Below, in pieces: positions 8,902 through 19,281 of a stretch of 64,000 nucleotides of DNA. Every line of letters begins with the position of its first letter. The stretch's first letter is position 1. The notes below the pieces were generated by a model, which saw nothing but the letters and a program-made list of their open reading frames with translations, did no database searches and was not told where the DNA came from. Origin of the DNA: Methanobrevibacter ruminantium (lineage in GTDB: Archaea > Methanobacteriota > Methanobacteria > Methanobacteriales > Methanobacteriaceae); NCBI RefSeq assembly GCF_016294135.1, contig NZ_JAEDCO010000003.1, positions 31,003 through 95,002 on the forward strand, written 5' to 3'. Position numbers and translations under genes: made by a program.

Positions 8902-9482
8902 TTTAATCAGATATATTTAGGTATAACTAAATAATTTTTCTTTATTTTGCTAAAGGGGCAATTATATCAAATAATTTAAATATCAAAATGCTTAAAAATT
9001 ATATTGTCTGATAAATATTGTTGCTAAACCTATTTATTAGATTTGCCTATCTAATATGTTTGTAATTTTATTACATTCATATTAGATTTATACCTAAATT
9101 TAATAAACTTTTTTTTAAAAATTATTCATTTTTACATATCTATTTTTTAAACATTATCTAACTAATGTAATATTAATTAAACAAAAGTTAAATAGTTAGT
9201 CTATGGGTTGTTTTTTTCATATAATCCTTATTAAAATAAATGAACATGACTATACCAAGTTAAGTATTTATAATAAAAGCACCATACATTGTATAGGAAA
9301 ATGGTGATTTTCTAGGGTGATATCTAATTGTTTTTGAATGAATAAAATTCTTATTCATTTAAAGAATTATTTATTTTAAAAAATTTTTTTGAGATCTTTT
9401 TTTTTTTAATTCTGGATTTATTGCTATTTTTTGATGCAAAAACAAAATTATTTTATTTTTCTGTTTTTCGGAAGTGAAATTT
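8902..9482. other. Intergenic region with nested inverted repeats and adhesin leader
   Basis: 581 bases without a gene. They contain the inverted-repeat element at 8915-9099, a hairpin AATGAATAA/TTATTCATT at 9337-9359, a TATA-like TATTTATAATAA near 9266-9277, and poly-T at 9396-9409. If the TATA site serves the adhesin gene, its message has a leader of roughly 180 bases carrying the 9337-9359 hairpin. Confidence 0.5.
8915..9099. repeat. Nested inverted repeats, possible small MITE-like element
   Basis: ATTTAGGTATAA (8915-8926) and its exact reverse complement TTATACCTAAAT (9088-9099) bound a 185-base non-coding segment. Inside, 9050-9066 and 9070-9086 form a 17-bp hairpin with two mismatches, and ATTAGAT at 9036-9042 can pair instead with ATCTAAT at 9049-9055. 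The outer ends look like terminal inverted repeats; the inner ones could also form alternative structures. No target-site duplication is obvious. Confidence 0.4.
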
Positions 9483-12013
9483 ATGAGATTTAAAAATAAT
9501 ATTTGTTTCATGCTTATTATGGCTTTTATACTGCTATTAACTGTGAGCTTATTTTCAGCATCTGAAGTTGATAGTGATGTTGGAGTCATAAGAAATGACA
9601 ATGAATTACTTGCATCTAATGTTGGTTATGTGGAAAATGGAGTACCATCTGACTTGAATTTAAAATCAACCGAAAATGTTGAAATGGATGATTCTGTCAA
9701 ATTAAGCTCAAATCAAGCAGACTCTCTTGGTGAAGATGGAATTGATGATGAACAAATTGATTACCAAGATGTCAATGGCATGGAATTAATTCCATCAGAA
9801 AACCCTATTGTTTCTGAAGATACTTATAGTGTAATTTTTGATTGGGTTGAAGGATATGGCACTGATTATGCCCCTGATTCATATTATGAGAATCCTTGGC
9901 TAATGAATGATACTACATGGACTTATTGTATTGAACCTGGTCTATCAGGTGCTGATGGGTATTATTATGGGGCACCTGGACCATACAAAAGGATCACTTT
10001 AACTGATGAACAGTTAATCCATCCGGAAACTGGTGAGGATGTATTGCCTTATATCAGGACATTTTTATACTATCATTACAATGATACTGAAAACTTCACT
10101 ACAGTAAGCAGTGGTAAGGTATCATTCCCTAATGTGCTATGGGCTTTTACTGGTAGCCAAGATTATAATAATCCTGAAAGTTATTATAATAGACAACCAT
10201 ATACCGATCCTTCATGGACTTATGTAAAGGAAACTATTGATATGGTCAAATCTGGCAATGGAATCCCTAACAGTGGAAGTTTCCATGATACTGGTTTAAC
10301 ATATCAATTCTATTTGTATTCTTCCGTCAATGGACATTATCAAAACATCATTGGTTTTAATCTATTCACTAATCTTAGTGTGATTAAGGAATGGAATGAT
10401 TATGATAATATAACTAATTTAAGGCCTGAAAGCATTAATGTTGATTTATATTCTGATGGTGAACCTTTTATAAGGGGAGTTACTATAGACAGTAACAATA
10501 ATTGGGAATATACTTTTAACAATTTGCCTCTTTATTCAATTTCAAACTTGACTGCTCCAATCAATGCAGATAATTATAAAATAGAAACTGTATTGGAAGA
10601 TGACTTTGATGTAACTATTAAAAAAGTATGGCCTGATGATTACTCTAGTAGACCATCCAGGATATATGTGAACATATCTGCTGATGGTAAAGATCTTGGA
10701 CGTGTACGTTTAGATAGGAGTAATGATTATACAACAACCATACCAAATTTCAATAAGTATGATGCTGAAGACGGTCATGAAATTAATTATGAATTCATTG
10801 ATTTAAATTATCCTGGATCATTTGATATTACCAAATCTGAAATTTATCAGGTAAAACACATTAAAGTAAGTTTAACCAATGATGAATTGAAACAAACAGG
10901 AAAATCAATTGAGTTAGTTTCCGATGGATTAATTTATGCTGGGGCAATTTTAGAAGAGGCAAATGATTGGACTTATACCTTCTTAAATCTGGATAAGGAT
11001 AGCAATGTTGATATACGTGAAAGATTGGATTCAAATGGGTTGTGCATTTAGCAAATTACACCATTAAAGAGTATGATGTTCGTTAGTATCTATCTTCTGT
11101 ATCTAGTAATTCCACTAGCATTAATCCATTAATGCCATCTGAAACAAAATTCTTTGATGATACTGAAGAAAAAATTATATCAAGTATAAAAATTACAAAT
11201 AAACTTGAATTGATTAATCTTACTGTCTCAAAGGTTTGGGATGATAAAGAAGATTTCTATGGAAAAAGACCTTCTGATGTAACTATTAATGTTTTCGAAA
11301 ATGGTGAAATCGTTAAGTCTATTGTTCTCAATAAGGATAATGGATGGAAATTCGAACTAAAGAATTTGCCTAAATATGACAATGGCAAATTAATCAATTA
11401 TTCTATTGATGAGGTCAATATAACCTATTACCATTACAAGATTGAAGAAAATGGAGATTATTCGTTCACTGTTACAAATACATTGAATAAAGTGCATGTA
11501 TTGAAATGGTCTTGGAAATTGATTTCTAAGAAAGAACCTAAGAAAGAACCTAAAAAAGGCAACTTTTCAGTTAAAGAGAAATTAGGTAATGGCAAGAAAA
11601 TTGGCAAATACCAATCAAAGAATGCTGTTTCTAATAAAAACAAGAAATCAATTTCATGGGATAGAAATCAAAGAAAACATTTCAAAAGCTATTCCGAGAC
11701 TGAACAAAAGCATATATTATTCATTAAGTTATATAATGAATTTTTATTCGGTAATATGACTTTTGAGGATTTTGTTGCTATTCTCAAGGAAAATGGCATT
11801 AAATTGGAAGAAAGTAACAATTGGGATTCCAATGGTACTTTAGAATTCGATTATGATAAAATTGAGGATGTGCCTGATTCTATTGAATTATCCGATAATA
11901 GCGATCATTTTGAGGATTCAAGTGATAAAATTGACAAGGATAAGCCAGTCAGTGATTCTGGTGAAATAGATTCTGGAGAAGTAGAGGTAGAAGAGGTATA
12001 TGTGGAGGAATAA
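9483..12013 (+). pseudogene. Secreted adhesin-like protein with thioester-like and Cna_B-like domains, broken
   Basis: An originally about 843-residue surface protein. ATG 9483 (site AAGTGA) begins a signal peptide (MRFKNNICFMLIMAFILLL). A thioester-domain-like region follows (TYCIEPG, Cys149; PYIRTFLYYHY; FPNVLWAF, Trp220), then about four Cna_B-like beta repeats, each starting with a VxKxW-type strand, a basic KEPKKEPKK linker and an acidic tail. The first frame ends at 11051. Reading shifts by one base near the GGG at 11037-11039, continues as VHLANYTIKEYDVR, meets TAG at 11084-11086, and then runs open to 12013 (an ATG at 11132 would start the remainder). No C-terminal membrane helix is seen. 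It is either a pseudogene or affected by sequence error or recoding. The domains are Gram-positive-like, so transfer is possible. Confidence 0.7.
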
Positions 12014-12337
12014 TTCTCCTTTTTACTTCGATATCTCTCTAAATCCTTGCTTAGAAGCTATAGTCAAAACCAATTATTAGATGTTTGATTCATTATAAAA
12101 TTTTATTTTATTTTTTTCTTTTTTTCTTTTTTTATTTAATTTATTTTAGCATTGTCATTTTTAATTTTTGATTTTTTTAAATTTTTTTCATTTTTTTCAT
12201 TTTTTTCATCGTAATATTTTTAATAAATAGATTATATATTTAATAATGTATATTTTTATAACTAATTTAATAATATGCTAAGGCATAGTTTAATCATTAT
12301 AATTAATTAGTTCTATCACGTTTTAAGATGTGTTTTT
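12014..12337. other. Intergenic: terminator tracts and gltX promoter
   Basis: Poly-T tracts, including a short tandem of CATTTTTTT units near 12189-12210, probably end the adhesin transcript. ATTATATATT at 12231-12240 is the best TATA candidate for gltX and would give a leader of about 75 bases. No gene is seen. Confidence 0.5.
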
Positions 12338-14008
12338 ATGGATGAATTAGAAGAAATTGTATTTAAACATGCATTATTGAATGCAGCTAAACATAATGGA
12401 AATGCGAATCCTGGAGCTGTTATGGGTTCCATTATGAGCAGTGAACCTGAACTTAGGCCAAGAGCTAAGGAAATAGGGCCCTTATCCGGAAAGATTGTGG
12501 CTCAAGTGAATGCACTTTCACTAGAGGAACAGAAAGCTAAAATGGAAGAATTTGGAGTTGCTGTTGAAGAGAAAAAACAAAAGAAAGAAGAAGGTCTTCC
12601 AAAGCTTCCAGGTAAGAACAAGGATGTTGTAATGCGTTTTGCTCCAAACCCAAGTGGTCCATTGCATATTGGACATGCAAGGGCAGCTATTCCTAATGGG
12701 GAATATGTAAAGAAATGTGGCGGTAAATTCATATTGAGAATTGAGGATACAGATCCAAAACGTATTTACGAACCTGCTTATGAATTGATTCAAGAGGATT
12801 TGAAATGGTTAGGTATCGAGCCTGATGAAGTCTACTACCAAAGTGACCGTTTTGAAATCTATTACCAATACGCTGAAGAGCTAATCAAGCGCGGAGCAGC
12901 ATATATGTGTACCTGTGATGGTGGAGAGTTCAAAAAGCTTAAGGATAATTGCCAAGCTTGTCCATGCAGAGACAATACTGTGGAAGAGAATATGGAACTT
13001 TGGAAAAAGTTCCCTGAAATGGAAGCAGGTGAAGCTGTTCTTAGAGTAAAAACTGATATAAATCATAAGAATCCTGCTATTCGTGATTGGGTGGCAATGA
13101 GAATTGTTGAAGAGGAACACCCAAGAATGGGCACCAAATACAGAGTATATCCTATGATGAACTTCTCAGTGTCTGTAGATGACCATTTGCTTGGAATGAC
13201 CCATGTATTAAGAGGTAAGGACCACCTTGCAAACAGTGAAAAGCAAAAGTATCTTTATCAGCATATGGGTTGGGAAATTCCTGAGTTTATCCATTACGGA
13301 AGACTGAAAATGGAAGACATTGCACTCAGTACTTCCAAAGCTATGGCTGGAATTGAAGACGGCACTTACAGTGGATGGGATGATCCAAGACTTGGAACCT
13401 TAAAAGCTATTGCAAGAAGAGGAATCCAACCTGAAACTATCACTCAATTGATGGTTGAAATAGGTATCAAAATGTCTGACTCTGCAATCAGTTGGAAAAA
13501 GATTTATGGATTAAACAGAAATATCATTGAGCAAAAGGTAAACAGGTATTTTTTTGTTCCAAATCCTGTAAAAATAGATATTGCTGATGTGCCTGAGGAT
13601 GATTTAGGATTAGCTATTGAAAGGCCATTGCATCCTGACTTTGAGGAAAGGGGAAACAGAACCCTTGTATTCAACAGGGAAGTCTATATCCCTGAAGCTG
13701 ATTTGACTGATGGAATCAGCCGTTTGATGGATGCAGTAAATGTTGAAATCAAGGATGGAACTGCATCATTCCACAGCAAATCCTTTGAAGATGCAAGAGA
13801 AGCGAAAGCGAGAATCATCCAATGGGTTCCAACTGATGCAATTAAAGCTAAGGTTGTTATGGATGACGCATCTGTTACTGAAGGTCTTTGTGAAATTGAC
13901 TGCAATGACTTGAAAGTTGGAGACATTGTCCAATTTGAAAGATTCGGATTTGCTAGACTTGATGAGATAAAAGATGATGAATTGATTTTCTATTATGCTC
14001 ATAAATAG
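12338..14008 (+). CDS. gltX: Glutamyl-tRNA synthetase, archaeal type
   Basis: Charges tRNA-Glu (and in many archaea, which lack GlnRS, also tRNA-Gln for later amidation). The 556-residue class I synthetase has an archaeal N-terminal helical extension (about 1-95), the HIGH motif in PSGPLHIGHARA (110-113), the RIEDTDP motif, a cysteine-bearing insertion (CTCDGGEF...CQACPC) and a KMSKS-like LSTSK near residue 330. The C-terminal half is the archaeal/eukaryotic beta-barrel anticodon-binding type. The ribosome site is weak. Length is normal for the family. Confidence 0.95.
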   Translation: MDELEEIVFKHALLNAAKHNGNANPGAVMGSIMSSEPELRPRAKEIGPLSGKIVAQVNALSLEEQKAKMEEFGVAVEEKKQKKEEGLPKLPGKNKDVVMRFAPNPSGPLHIGHARAAIPNGEYVKKCGGKFILRIEDTDPKRIYEPAYELIQEDLKWLGIEPDEVYYQSDRFEIYYQYAEELIKRGAAYMCTCDGGEFKKLKDNCQACPCRDNTVEENMELWKKFPEMEAGEAVLRVKTDINHKNPAIRDWVAMRIVEEEHPRMGTKYRVYPMMNFSVSVDDHLLGMTHVLRGKDHLANSEKQKYLYQHMGWEIPEFIHYGRLKMEDIALSTSKAMAGIEDGTYSGWDDPRLGTLKAIARRGIQPETITQLMVEIGIKMSDSAISWKKIYGLNRNIIEQKVNRYFFVPNPVKIDIADVPEDDLGLAIERPLHPDFEERGNRTLVFNREVYIPEADLTDGISRLMDAVNVEIKDGTASFHSKSFEDAREAKARIIQWVPTDAIKAKVVMDDASVTEGLCEIDCNDLKVGDIVQFERFGFARLDEIKDDELIFYYAHK

Positions 14009-14266
14009 AGCATAAATTTTTTTAGATTTTTATTCTGTTCGTTAAAATTAGAACTAATTTTTATAAAAAAGTAAAAAAATTAGAAATGATTAAAATAGTT
14101 AAAATAATAAAAAAGAAAAGAAGAGAATAAATTTATTTAAGATTAATTCGGCTTTTTTTAATTAAATAAATTTATTTTTTTATAAAAATTATAAAATTTA
14201 ATTTTAATTTTTAAAATAATGAATTAAAATAGTTAAAATAGAATTAAAGCTATTTAAACTATTTAA

Positions 14267-16138
14267 TTATTTTAAAATCTTTTTGACTGTATTGGATTTG
14301 ACCCAAATCTTTTTAGATCTGTATCTTATTCCAATGTAGCCTGGTTTAAGTCTTAAGATTTGACTTGAATAGCTTTCACCATTAATGTCAAAGATTACAA
14401 TTTGACCTACTTTTAACTCAAATAAGGTTCCATTGATGTATACTTCTTCAACATCGGTTTTTGCCTTATGCATCATCAATCTCTTTTGACCTTCTTCTAC
14501 AGGCTCTTCTGCAGGAGCAGCTCTTCTTGTACGTTTGGATTTCGCTTTAGCTTCAGACCTTTTGCGGACCTCTTCTTCGCTAATGCCTTTTGATCCTAAA
14601 ATCTTTTTAGTGTTTTCTGCTCTGCGTACTTTCTCTTTCTCCTTAGCTTCTATCTTTTTATAGTCCTCTTTAGTGTAGACATTTGCATCTTTTTCAGATG
14701 TTTCATCAGTTACATCTTCGAAGGAATCAGACAATTCCTCATCGTCAGTCTTATTGTAGGATTCCTTATTGATTTCCTTATAGATCTTGTCCACATCTTC
14801 GTTAGGTTGAGTTTTTGCCAAGTCTCTTTCCTCTTCATGGATAGGAGTGATTGTAATTGTATCTCCAATGTATTCAATTCCATCTCCCAAGTCTTGAGCA
14901 TAATCATCAGGAACGATATCAACTTTAGTTTCCACTACAGTTGGCTGTTGTGGAGTATTAGCTTTTCTGAAGTTTCTGATGGATTTGATTGCACTGTTAA
15001 TCAATTCATTTCCTGTAGAGAGTTTTTCTTCATTTCCTGAATTGATAGTAACAAAGTCATTTTCAGGACTTTCATCAACTTCAACCGGCTCTTCCTTATT
15101 TAAGAGGATATGTAAATCATCATGATAGGAATCTTCTGCAGTTTGGGAAGTTTCTTCAGCTTTAGGAGCTTCGACAACTTCAGTTTTGACTTCTTCCACT
15201 TTAGCTTCGGTTTCTGCTTTTGCTTCTTCCTTAGCTTCAGATGCTTGTTTGATCTTTTCAATAGTGGTTCCAATATCTGGAGTTTCAGCTTCCTCTTCCT
15301 CTTTAGCCATTTTCTCTTTAACTGCTCCAATGTCTTCAGCGGAGATATCTGCTAATTTCTCTTCAACATCTTCTTTAGCTTTTTCAATCTTCTTGATTAA
15401 ATCAGCAGTGTCTGCTTCAGCTTTTTGAACGATTTCATCTTTTGCTTCTGCTTCAGCTTCAACAGCCTCTTCTGCTTGAGCGTCCTCTTCAATCTTTGCA
15501 GATTCCTTAATTTCTTCAATGGTTTCAGCAGGTTTAACAGACTTGACTACCTTTACATTTCCTTCTCCTTCTTCAACAACTAACTTATTAGCTTCGCCAG
15601 AAATGAATTCCTTTTGCTTTTCAGTCATTGGAACTTGACGAGCTTCAGGCTGTTTATCTCCTTGTCTTGCACTGTTAATGGTTGCAGTATGTTCTGGTTT
15701 AATAGGTTCTTGGAAAGATTTAACCTCTTCTTCCTTATTCATTTGGGTTTTTACTCTTTCCGGGGTTCTAGGAACATTTTTAGGAACAGGTTGAGCTCTT
15801 CTAAATTTTCTAGCTTGTTTTTGAGGAGCTTCATCCATAGCTTTTGCTCTTTGTCTCAATAAAGCAGTTGTTCCACCTACATCTCCATTTTCAACGTCAT
15901 CAATAGTGTTTGCATATAATTGAGCTTCACTTAAGTTAGCACGGTTTCTTCTTTGTGCTTTTCTGGTTCTTTTACGTTTTTCATTGTCATAGTCAGATTT
16001 TGTGCTATTGATGAATTCCGCTAATCTTTCTTCTTCATTGTCTTTTTCCTTATCCTTATAGTATATCTTAACAATTATTATGGAAATTATTCCAATAAGT
16101 GCTATAAGAATAAGCAGTATTGCTGTTATTTCCTTCAT
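14267..16138 (-). CDS. Membrane-anchored protein with long Glu/Lys/Ala-rich region and conserved C-terminal domain
   Basis: A 623-residue protein. A single N-terminal membrane helix (about residues 5-28) is followed by a basic and then a very long charged, Glu/Ala/Lys-rich region (about 60-560) that is probably extended, in part coiled coil. The end (about 565-623) is a compact segment, INGTLFELKVGQIVIFDING..., likely a small beta-barrel, ending in basic residues. The topology suggests a cytoplasmic domain tethered to the membrane by a long spacer, or the reverse. The start has a clear GGTGA site. I do not recognise the family, and the low-complexity middle makes weak homology claims unsafe. 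Confidence 0.7.
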   Translation of the reverse strand: MKEITAILLILIALIGIISIIIVKIYYKDKEKDNEEERLAEFINSTKSDYDNEKRKRTRKAQRRNRANLSEAQLYANTIDDVENGDVGGTTALLRQRAKAMDEAPQKQARKFRRAQPVPKNVPRTPERVKTQMNKEEEVKSFQEPIKPEHTATINSARQGDKQPEARQVPMTEKQKEFISGEANKLVVEEGEGNVKVVKSVKPAETIEEIKESAKIEEDAQAEEAVEAEAEAKDEIVQKAEADTADLIKKIEKAKEDVEEKLADISAEDIGAVKEKMAKEEEEAETPDIGTTIEKIKQASEAKEEAKAETEAKVEEVKTEVVEAPKAEETSQTAEDSYHDDLHILLNKEEPVEVDESPENDFVTINSGNEEKLSTGNELINSAIKSIRNFRKANTPQQPTVVETKVDIVPDDYAQDLGDGIEYIGDTITITPIHEEERDLAKTQPNEDVDKIYKEINKESYNKTDDEELSDSFEDVTDETSEKDANVYTKEDYKKIEAKEKEKVRRAENTKKILGSKGISEEEVRKRSEAKAKSKRTRRAAPAEEPVEEGQKRLMMHKAKTDVEEVYINGTLFELKVGQIVIFDINGESYSSQILRLKPGYIGIRYRSKKIWVKSNTVKKILK

Positions 16139-16608
16139 TTTTTCACCGAATTAATCTTGTTTTAATATATTTGATTTACCTTATAATCTAAGCATGAAAT
16201 TGGATAGGACAATATGTAATCATAATATAGGATAATGCATGTTCCTCATGAACAATATTGGTATAACAATATGGGTAAGTCATACATTATCTTATAGTAT
16301 TATATGTATATCTTTTTTATTTTATTTATACATTAGTTTTATATTTTTTTGAGAGGGCATAACTTTTTAAAAATTTGTATTATTTTTCCAAGTTTTCACC
16401 TTTTTAATACACAATTTTAAATAATATATTTAATAAATAATTAAGTGTTAAATAGTTAGAAATCTAGTTAGAAATTATTAATTAAGTTAATTTTAGAGAT
16501 TTTAGTTATTCGAAGTGGGATTATATTAATTGTAATTTTGGTGTTTTAGACTTTTATTAACTAATGATTTTAATTATTTAAATTTTTAAATTAGTCTGAG
16601 GTAAAAAC
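16139..16608. other. Intergenic region between divergent genes
   Basis: 470 bases serving as the promoter region of the acidic membrane protein (leftward) and dapL (rightward). Three direct copies of ACAATAT occur at 16209-16215, 16252-16258 and 16266-16272, and TGTTCCTCATGAACA near 16240-16254 is a short hairpin; both may be regulatory. A TATA-like AATAATATATTTAATAA lies near 16420-16436 ahead of dapL. No gene is seen. Confidence 0.45.
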
Positions 16609-17841
16609 ATGGTTAAAATTAATGAAAACTATCTTTTATTGCAAAATAGTTATCTTTTTGTTGAAGTAAATAGGCGTGCAGCTAAATACATGGAAGAAAA
16701 TCCTGATAAAAACGTTATTAAAATGGGTATTGGAGATGTAACAAAACCTTTAGTTCCTACTGTAATCAAGGCTTTCAAGGATGCTATTGATGAAATGGCA
16801 GATGGTGACACCTTTATGGGTTACGGTCCAGAACAAGGTTACGACTTTTTAGCTGAAGCTATCATTAAAAATGACTTTAATAAATGGGGAGTGGACTTAG
16901 ATCTTGATGAAGTGTTCATTTCCGACGGTGCAAAATGTGATACCGGTAACATCCAGGAAATATTTGCATTGGATAATGTGATTGCAGTAACTGACCCTGT
17001 TTATCCTGTATACGTTGACACCAATGTAATGGCAGGAAGATCCGGCAACATTAAAGATGATGGAATGTATGAGAATATCGTTTACCTTCCTTGCACTGAA
17101 GAAAATGGCTTTGTTCCAGAACTTCCTACAGAACCAGTGGATTTAATCTACCTCTGTTTCCCAAACAACCCAACTGGAACCACTTTAACAAAAGACCAAT
17201 TGGCTAAATTTGTAGAGTACGCTAAGGAAAATGATGCTCTTATCCTATTCGATGCAGCGTATGAAGTTTTCATCACCGAAGATGATGTGCCTCACACAAT
17301 CTATGAAATTGACGGTGCAAAGGAAGTTGCTATTGAATTCAGAAGCTTTTCAAAAACTGCAGGATTCACTGGTACCCGTTGCGCTTACACAGTTGTTCCT
17401 AAGGATATCAAGATCAAGGATGCTGAAGGCATTGAGCAATCAGTAAATGAATTATGGAACAGAAGACAAACCACTAAGTTCAATGGTGTTTCCTATCCTG
17501 TCCAAAAGGCTGCAGAAGCAGTTTACACTGAAGAAGGGCAAAAGGAAATCATGGCAAACATAGAATATTACTTGGAAAATGCTAAAATCATTCGTGAAAG
17601 CTTATCTGATATTGGATTGAATGTTTACGGTGGAGTGAACTCCCCTTACATTTGGGTAAAGACTCCAAATGACATGGAATCCTGGGACTTCTTCGATTTA
17701 CTCTTGGAAGAGGCTAATATTGTAGGTACTCCGGGTTCCGGATTCGGTCCAAGCGGTGAAGGTTACTTAAGATTAACTGCATTCAACACTTTAGAAAACA
17801 CTAAAGAAGCTATGTCTAGAATTTCTAAATTATCATTCTAG
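16609..17841 (+). CDS. dapL: LL-diaminopimelate aminotransferase
   Basis: Converts tetrahydrodipicolinate to LL-diaminopimelate in one step using glutamate and pyridoxal phosphate, the lysine route used by many methanogens. The 410-residue fold-type I aminotransferase has KMGIGDVTKPL near the start, DPVYPVY, FPNNPTGTT, DAAYE, and the PLP-lysine motif FRSFSKTAGFTGTR. Length fits DapL. The start follows GAGGT. The four small acidic genes after it begin 43 bases downstream on the same strand. Confidence 0.93.
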   Translation: MVKINENYLLLQNSYLFVEVNRRAAKYMEENPDKNVIKMGIGDVTKPLVPTVIKAFKDAIDEMADGDTFMGYGPEQGYDFLAEAIIKNDFNKWGVDLDLDEVFISDGAKCDTGNIQEIFALDNVIAVTDPVYPVYVDTNVMAGRSGNIKDDGMYENIVYLPCTEENGFVPELPTEPVDLIYLCFPNNPTGTTLTKDQLAKFVEYAKENDALILFDAAYEVFITEDDVPHTIYEIDGAKEVAIEFRSFSKTAGFTGTRCAYTVVPKDIKIKDAEGIEQSVNELWNRRQTTKFNGVSYPVQKAAEAVYTEEGQKEIMANIEYYLENAKIIRESLSDIGLNVYGGVNSPYIWVKTPNDMESWDFFDLLLEEANIVGTPGSGFGPSGEGYLRLTAFNTLENTKEAMSRISKLSF

Positions 17842-17884
17842 ATTTTTTATTTTTTATTTTTTTTAAATTTTTATTGGTGAAAAA

Positions 17885-18565
17885 ATGGAAGTTAATTCTT
17901 TATTAATTGAAGAAAATGATGATTTACAGGATTTATTCTCTAAATATGGTGCTTTAGCATTAGAAAAGCAGGAAATATTATCAAGCATTGTTGGAGATGC
18001 TGAACCTGAATTGGACATTGAAAAGGGAATTATTAAGTTTGGCGAAAAAGAATTTCCTATTCAATTGATTGGATTCTTGGACCCTGATGAAGACACCTGG
18101 TCATGGGCATGGGATAATGAGGATATAGGTTTTCCAGAAGCTTTAATTGAAGAGGCAAAGGCTATAAAAGAATTTGGTCAAGAACAGAATGTTCCACAAT
18201 TTTCTGAAAATGTCTTTGCAGCAAACTTGACTGAAGCTCATATATTGACTATGACTGTATCTTCCCTCTTTAGCAATGATGCATATTGTGCTGTTAATTA
18301 CGGAGGCTTCGTATTCTTTGTAACCATTGAGTCTGATGAGATTGAGATTAGTGATGACATTGACGTATTTGCAAATGTAATTAATGATTTCCATCGTAAG
18401 TTTGAAGTAAATCATTTAAAGGCTTTGAGAGGTTATGCAGAAATTAAATGTTATGAATACAAGTACAGGGATGAGTTTTGTATTGTTAAGGTTGGAGATG
18501 ACAGAATAGTTGTCACTTTGACTGAAAGAAAAAACATTTATGCCATTAAAATCATTAGGGCTTAA
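17885..18565 (+). CDS. Acidic DUF6882-like protein
   Basis: A 226-residue acidic soluble protein with a DEDTWSWAWDN segment (about residues 61-71), which recalls the WSWAW motif of DUF6882 proteins; this match is from memory. No signal peptide or membrane helix. The start has a GGTGA site. It opens a run of four small acidic genes between dapL and purA. DUF-type proteins of this kind are often encoded in mixed arrays of small soluble proteins, some thought to be immunity-like, but here no toxin gene is next to them. Confidence 0.6.
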   Translation: MEVNSLLIEENDDLQDLFSKYGALALEKQEILSSIVGDAEPELDIEKGIIKFGEKEFPIQLIGFLDPDEDTWSWAWDNEDIGFPEALIEEAKAIKEFGQEQNVPQFSENVFAANLTEAHILTMTVSSLFSNDAYCAVNYGGFVFFVTIESDEIEISDDIDVFANVINDFHRKFEVNHLKALRGYAEIKCYEYKYRDEFCIVKVGDDRIVVTLTERKNIYAIKIIRA

Positions 18566-18651
18566 TGATTTCTATTTTTTTATTTTTTATTTTTCTACTT
18601 TTTTTTATAATTTGCTTTTATTTATCTAATTAAAGTCTAATGGGTGTTATT

Positions 18652-19281
18652 ATGGATAAGGAACTGATTGATGAGATCAATTATGAAATTCAGGTATTGA
18701 TTAAAATTGGATTTTATAGTGATGATGAGATTTTAGAGATAATTGATGATGAGTTTATTGAAGAGGATATTTCTAAAGATCTTATTTCAAATCTTCTTTT
18801 GGAAAATAATGAAAATCTAGAGGAATTGAAAGAGGATTCAGATGATTTTATCAAATTAAGCAAGGCCTTTGATGATTTGACAAAGGAAAAGATCATTTCC
18901 ATTCATAATGCTGGCTATGACATTGAAGAGGGAATTCAGGATTCATTTGAATTGTTTACACATTTGAAAAACAATAAGTATGAGCCTATAGGATTTTGTT
19001 TCTATACCTTTGAAGACATTGAAAATGCAATTGAGGAGAATGCATTGAATATTGCATTTGGCGATTTTGAGTATGATGAGAAAAAAGGCTTAAAAATAGC
19101 TAAAAAGATTGTTAAAGCCTTGAAAGACTATGGTTTTGAAATCAATTGGGGTGAATCCGTAGATGAAATAATTGAAATAGAGAATTTCAATTGGAAAAAG
19201 AAATATGATGGAAAGGATTATTCCATGGATGGAGCCCTTGAAGACTTTATTAGATTAAACAGTGAAGAAAATGAACAATAG
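18652..19281 (+). CDS. Acidic DUF6891-like protein
   Basis: About 209 residues, strongly acidic. The segment EPIGFCFYTFEDIENAIEEN followed by LNIAFGDFEYDEKKG recalls DUF6891 (recognition from memory, not tested). I place the start at ATG 18652, after the GGTG in ATGGGTGTT; the ATG at 18640 would put the ribosome site inside the coding region. It overlaps the next gene by 11 bases, suggesting coupled translation. Confidence 0.6.
   Translation: MDKELIDEINYEIQVLIKIGFYSDDEILEIIDDEFIEEDISKDLISNLLLENNENLEELKEDSDDFIKLSKAFDDLTKEKIISIHNAGYDIEEGIQDSFELFTHLKNNKYEPIGFCFYTFEDIENAIEENALNIAFGDFEYDEKKGLKIAKKIVKALKDYGFEINWGESVDEIIEIENFNWKKKYDGKDYSMDGALEDFIRLNSEENEQ

Noticed and set aside
11084..11086. Pyrrolysine at the TAG in the adhesin gene
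   Set aside because: The gene also carries a frameshift, no Pyl genes are seen, and Methanobrevibacter is not known to use pyrrolysine; decay is simpler for this case on its own.
15100..15428. Several frames on both strands inside the acidic membrane protein gene
   Set aside because: They are shadows of the repetitive Glu/Lys/Ala codons of the real gene.
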